Of a stretch of 64,000 nucleotides of DNA, positions 61,597 to 64,000 are shown piece after piece. A program made the position numbers and the translations under genes. The notes under the pieces are model-generated. The model was not told the DNA's origin, ran no database searches, and worked only from the letters and a program-made list of their open reading frames with translations. Within the stretch, counting starts at the first letter, position 1, and every line of letters starts with the position of its first letter. Source of the stretch: Massilia solisilvae (GTDB lineage: Bacteria; Pseudomonadota; Gammaproteobacteria; Burkholderiales; Burkholderiaceae_D); contig NZ_JANUGV010000002.1 of NCBI RefSeq assembly GCF_024753215.1, forward strand, positions 496,001 to 560,000, given 5' to 3'.

Positions 61597-63513
61597 ATGG
61601 CAGTCATCTCCCTCAGTTCCGCCCAGCTCGCCTTTGGCCACGTCGCACTGCTAGACCACGCCGATTTTTCGCTCGAAGCGGGCGAGCGCGTCGGCCTCAT
61701 CGGCCGCAACGGCACCGGCAAGTCCTCGCTCCTGAAGATCCTGTCGGGCCGCTCCAAACTCGACGATGGCCTGCTGGTCATGCAGCAAGGCATCAACATC
61801 GCGTATGTGGAACAGGAGCCCGTGTTCAACCCGGACGACACCGTGTTCGACGCGGTGGCCGCCGGTATGGGCGAGCAGCAGGCGATGCTGGCCGAGTACG
61901 AGTCGCTGACCGGGCAGTTCGGGCAGGGCAACGACGAGGCGCTGATGGAGCGCATGCACGTGCTCCAAGCCCGGTTAGATGCGACCGACGCCTGGAACCT
62001 CACCAACAAGGTCGATACCACGCTGGACCGCCTGGGCCTGGCGCGCGACGCGAAGATGGGCACGCTGTCGGGCGGCATGCAAAAGCGCGTGGCGCTGGCC
62101 GTGGCGCTGGTCTCCGCGCCGGACGTGCTGCTGCTGGACGAGCCGACCAACCACCTCGACTTCACTTCGATCAAGTGGCTGGAGGCACTGCTGCGCGATT
62201 TCCGCGGCTCCGTGCTGTTCATCACGCACGACCGCAGCTTCCTGGACAACGTGGCCACCCGCATCATCGAGCTCGATCGCGGCAAGCTGCTTTCGTTCCC
62301 GGGCAATTTCTCAAAATACCAGGAGCGCAAGCGCGAGCTGCTCGCCGTCGAGGAAGTGGAGAACGCCAAGTTCGACAAGTTCCTGGCGCAGGAAGAGGTG
62401 TGGATCCGCAAGGGCGTGGAGGCGCGCCGTACCCGCAACGAGGGCCGCGTGCGCCGGCTGGAGGCGCTGCGCGAACAGCGCGTGGCGCGCCGCGACCAGC
62501 AGGGCCAGGTGCGGCTGGACGTGGCTGCCGGCGAGCGCTCCGGCAAGATTGTGGCGGAACTGGAAAATGTCTCCAAGTCGTTTGGCGAGAAGCTCATCAT
62601 CAAGAATTTCAGCACCACGATCCTGCGCGGCGACAAGGTGGGCCTGATCGGGCCGAATGGCGCCGGCAAGACCACCCTCCTGAAGATCATCCTGGGCGAG
62701 GAGCCGGCCGACAGCGGCAAGGTGCAGCTGGGCACGCGCCTGAACGTGGCCTACTTCGACCAGATGCGCGCCCAGCTCAATGAAGAGGCGTCGCTGGCGG
62801 ACACGATTTCGCCGGGCAGCGACTGGGTCGAGATCAACGGGCAGAAGAAGCATGTGATGAGCTACCTGGGCGACTTCCTGTTCGCGCCCGAACGCGCGCG
62901 CTCGCCGGTGAAGTCGCTGTCCGGCGGCGAACGCAATCGCCTGTTGCTGGCGCGCCTGTTCGCCAAGCCGGCCAACTGCCTGGTGCTGGACGAGCCGACC
63001 AACGACCTGGACATCGACACGCTCGAGCTGCTGGAAGAACTGCTGGAGGACTACACCGGCACCGTGTTCCTCGTCAGCCACGACCGTACCTTCCTCGATA
63101 ACGTGGTCACGCAGGTGATCGTGGCCGAAGGCCAAGGCGTGTGGCGCGAGTACGTGGGCGGCTACAGCGATTGGGAGCGCGCGCGCAGCGAAGCGCCTGC
63201 TGCCGCGCCGGCGCCCAAGCAGAGCCAGCCCAAGCCGACCGAGGCGCCGCAGGCGGCCCAGAACGGGCCTGGCAAGAAGGTCAAGCTCAGCTACAAGGAG
63301 CAGCGCGAGCTGGAAGAACTGCCGCAGCTGATTGCCAGCCTGGAGGACGAGCAATCGGCCATTACCGCGCAGCTGAACGGGCCGGACTTCTACAAGACCA
63401 ATCCGGCCGACGCCAAGCGCATGACAGCGCGCTACGCCGAGATCGAGGAGCAACTGCTCGAGGCGCTCGAGCGCTGGGAACAGATCGAGGCACGCGCGCG
63501 CGGCGAAGGCTAG
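61597..63513 (+). CDS. uup: ABC-F family ATPase Uup
   Basis: A 638-residue soluble protein with two ABC ATPase domains. First: GRNGTGKSSLLK, LSGGMQKRVALAV, LLLDEPTNHLD; second: GPNGAGKTTLLK, LSGGERNRLLLA, LVLDEPTNDLD. No membrane segment. The linker between domains is charged helical, and the C-terminus is a Pro/Ala linker plus a coiled coil (YKEQRELEELPQLIASLEDE...ALERWEQIEAR), typical of Uup, which acts on DNA and on ribosomes. ATG at 61597 chosen at the conserved MAVISLSS start. Confidence 0.93.
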   Translation: MAVISLSSAQLAFGHVALLDHADFSLEAGERVGLIGRNGTGKSSLLKILSGRSKLDDGLLVMQQGINIAYVEQEPVFNPDDTVFDAVAAGMGEQQAMLAEYESLTGQFGQGNDEALMERMHVLQARLDATDAWNLTNKVDTTLDRLGLARDAKMGTLSGGMQKRVALAVALVSAPDVLLLDEPTNHLDFTSIKWLEALLRDFRGSVLFITHDRSFLDNVATRIIELDRGKLLSFPGNFSKYQERKRELLAVEEVENAKFDKFLAQEEVWIRKGVEARRTRNEGRVRRLEALREQRVARRDQQGQVRLDVAAGERSGKIVAELENVSKSFGEKLIIKNFSTTILRGDKVGLIGPNGAGKTTLLKIILGEEPADSGKVQLGTRLNVAYFDQMRAQLNEEASLADTISPGSDWVEINGQKKHVMSYLGDFLFAPERARSPVKSLSGGERNRLLLARLFAKPANCLVLDEPTNDLDIDTLELLEELLEDYTGTVFLVSHDRTFLDNVVTQVIVAEGQGVWREYVGGYSDWERARSEAPAAAPAPKQSQPKPTEAPQAAQNGPGKKVKLSYKEQRELEELPQLIASLEDEQSAITAQLNGPDFYKTNPADAKRMTARYAEIEEQLLEALERWEQIEARARGEG

Positions 63514-63527
63514 GCCTTATACCTCAC

Positions 63528-63629
63528 CGTCGTCGTCCCGGCGCCAGCCGGGACCCATGCCGAGCCTGCTGGGTGACGCGCGGACGACACCGCCTCAGCA
63601 TGGGTTCCGGCTCTCGCCGGAACGACGGG
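63528..63629. repeat. Palindromic intergenic repeat, family 2, copy b
   Basis: CGTCGTCCCGGCGCCAGCCGGGACCCATGCCGAG at the left faces CTCAGCATGGGTTCCGGCTC...GCCGGAACGACGG at the right. Same design as 22783-22868 with a longer loop. Lies between uup and the convergent small gene. Confidence 0.8.
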
Positions 63630-63641
63630 GTCATGGGATAG

Positions 63642-63941
63642 TCAACCCGGCCCATCCGGCCACCCCATCTCCCGACCCTGCTCGGGCCACACCCCCATGC
63701 CACGCGCCACCCGCCGCAGCTCGGCCACGGCGCCACGCGCGCGGTTGCTGATGTCGGTCGAAGCCGCATCCGCGATCTTGCGCGTCTTGATGCCCGCGCT
63801 GTAGGCCTTGTCGCGGATCAGCGCGCGCCGGCGCCGGCCCTGGACCGGGTCCAGCAGGTACATCGCCAGCGCGCCCAGCGCAAACGCGCTAAGCACGTAA
63901 CCCGCCCCCGATGCGGGACGCTCGGTGTAGTAGCGGTTCAT
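63642..63941 (-). CDS. Small membrane-anchored protein
   Basis: A 99-residue protein with one N-terminal membrane helix (about residues 13-30, GYVLSAFALGALAMYLLDP) followed by a basic helical region (VQGRRRRALIRDKAYSAGIK) resembling the YtxH-type layout. No known activity. ATG at 63941 follows GGAGA. Confidence 0.65.
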   Translation of the reverse strand: MNRYYTERPASGAGYVLSAFALGALAMYLLDPVQGRRRRALIRDKAYSAGIKTRKIADAASTDISNRARGAVAELRRVARGMGVWPEQGREMGWPDGPG

Positions 63942-64000
63942 CTGGTCTCCTTCCATCGCGCCGGGGCGCCTGTCCCGGTTCAGACAAGCCATCCCGCCGA

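Overview
The window is a piece of a high-GC chromosome. The proteins and layout (btuBCDF behind a cobalamin riboswitch, exbB-exbD-lpxK-Trm112-kdsB-adk-hppA in a row, sodB, xseA, MipA/OmpV, DUF817, DUF4239) fit a betaproteobacterium of the Oxalobacteraceae, probably Massilia or a close relative. This placement rests on gene content and recall, not on a search.

Layout. 1-2.3 kb: M1 aminopeptidase on the minus strand, overlapping a gene cut by the left edge. 2.4-7.3 kb: B12 uptake operon btuB-C-D-F under a cobalamin riboswitch. 7.4-8.5 kb: dsbA and a one-pass membrane protein. 8.6-15.3 kb: an OmpR-type response regulator and a sensor kinase, both on the minus strand, separated by four plus-strand envelope genes: two tandem paralogous lipoproteins that share an upstream element, a MipA/OmpV porin-like protein and a secreted protein. 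15.5-19.6 kb: MYG1-like, DUF4239, sodB and xseA, all minus. 19.7-20.6 kb: pirin. 20.7-21.64 kb: about 950 bases of non-coding DNA with six copies of a strictly spaced element that carries a DnaA-box-like 9-mer in a hairpin loop. 21.7-28 kb: exbB, exbD, lpxK, Trm112-like, kdsB, adk and a K+-independent H+-pyrophosphatase. 28.1-35.7 kb: small redox and metabolic genes, an SDR behind a LiuR-like palindrome, gamma-glutamyltransferase and a patatin. 35.7-40.7 kb: a 1413-residue propeller-type hybrid sensor kinase coupled to the patatin, then a response regulator with a degenerate Hpt-like tail. 40.9-47.4 kb: aryl-CoA ligase, MarR regulator, EAL phosphodiesterase, DUF817, and a copper pair (OprC-type TonB receptor and DUF2946 protein). 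47.7-48.8 kb: S41 peptidase.

48.8-60.95 kb appears to be a genomic island. A 50-bp direct repeat (48/50 identical) that includes the 3' end of tRNA-Arg(CCT) lies at both ends, a truncated ORF abuts the left repeat, and a 17-codon integrase-like N-terminus lies beside the tRNA. The cargo is a partial type VI secretion locus: tssK, tssE, tssF, tssG, vgrG, a candidate membrane-acting effector, a polytopic candidate immunity protein, a PAAR spike protein and an SseB-like membrane protein. No sheath, ATPase or membrane-complex genes are present, so these parts must serve another T6SS or be inactive.

61.1-64 kb: a small lipoprotein, the ABC-F ATPase Uup and a small membrane protein. Two families of palindromic intergenic repeats are scattered through the window; in two places one family supplies the stop codon of the neighbouring gene.
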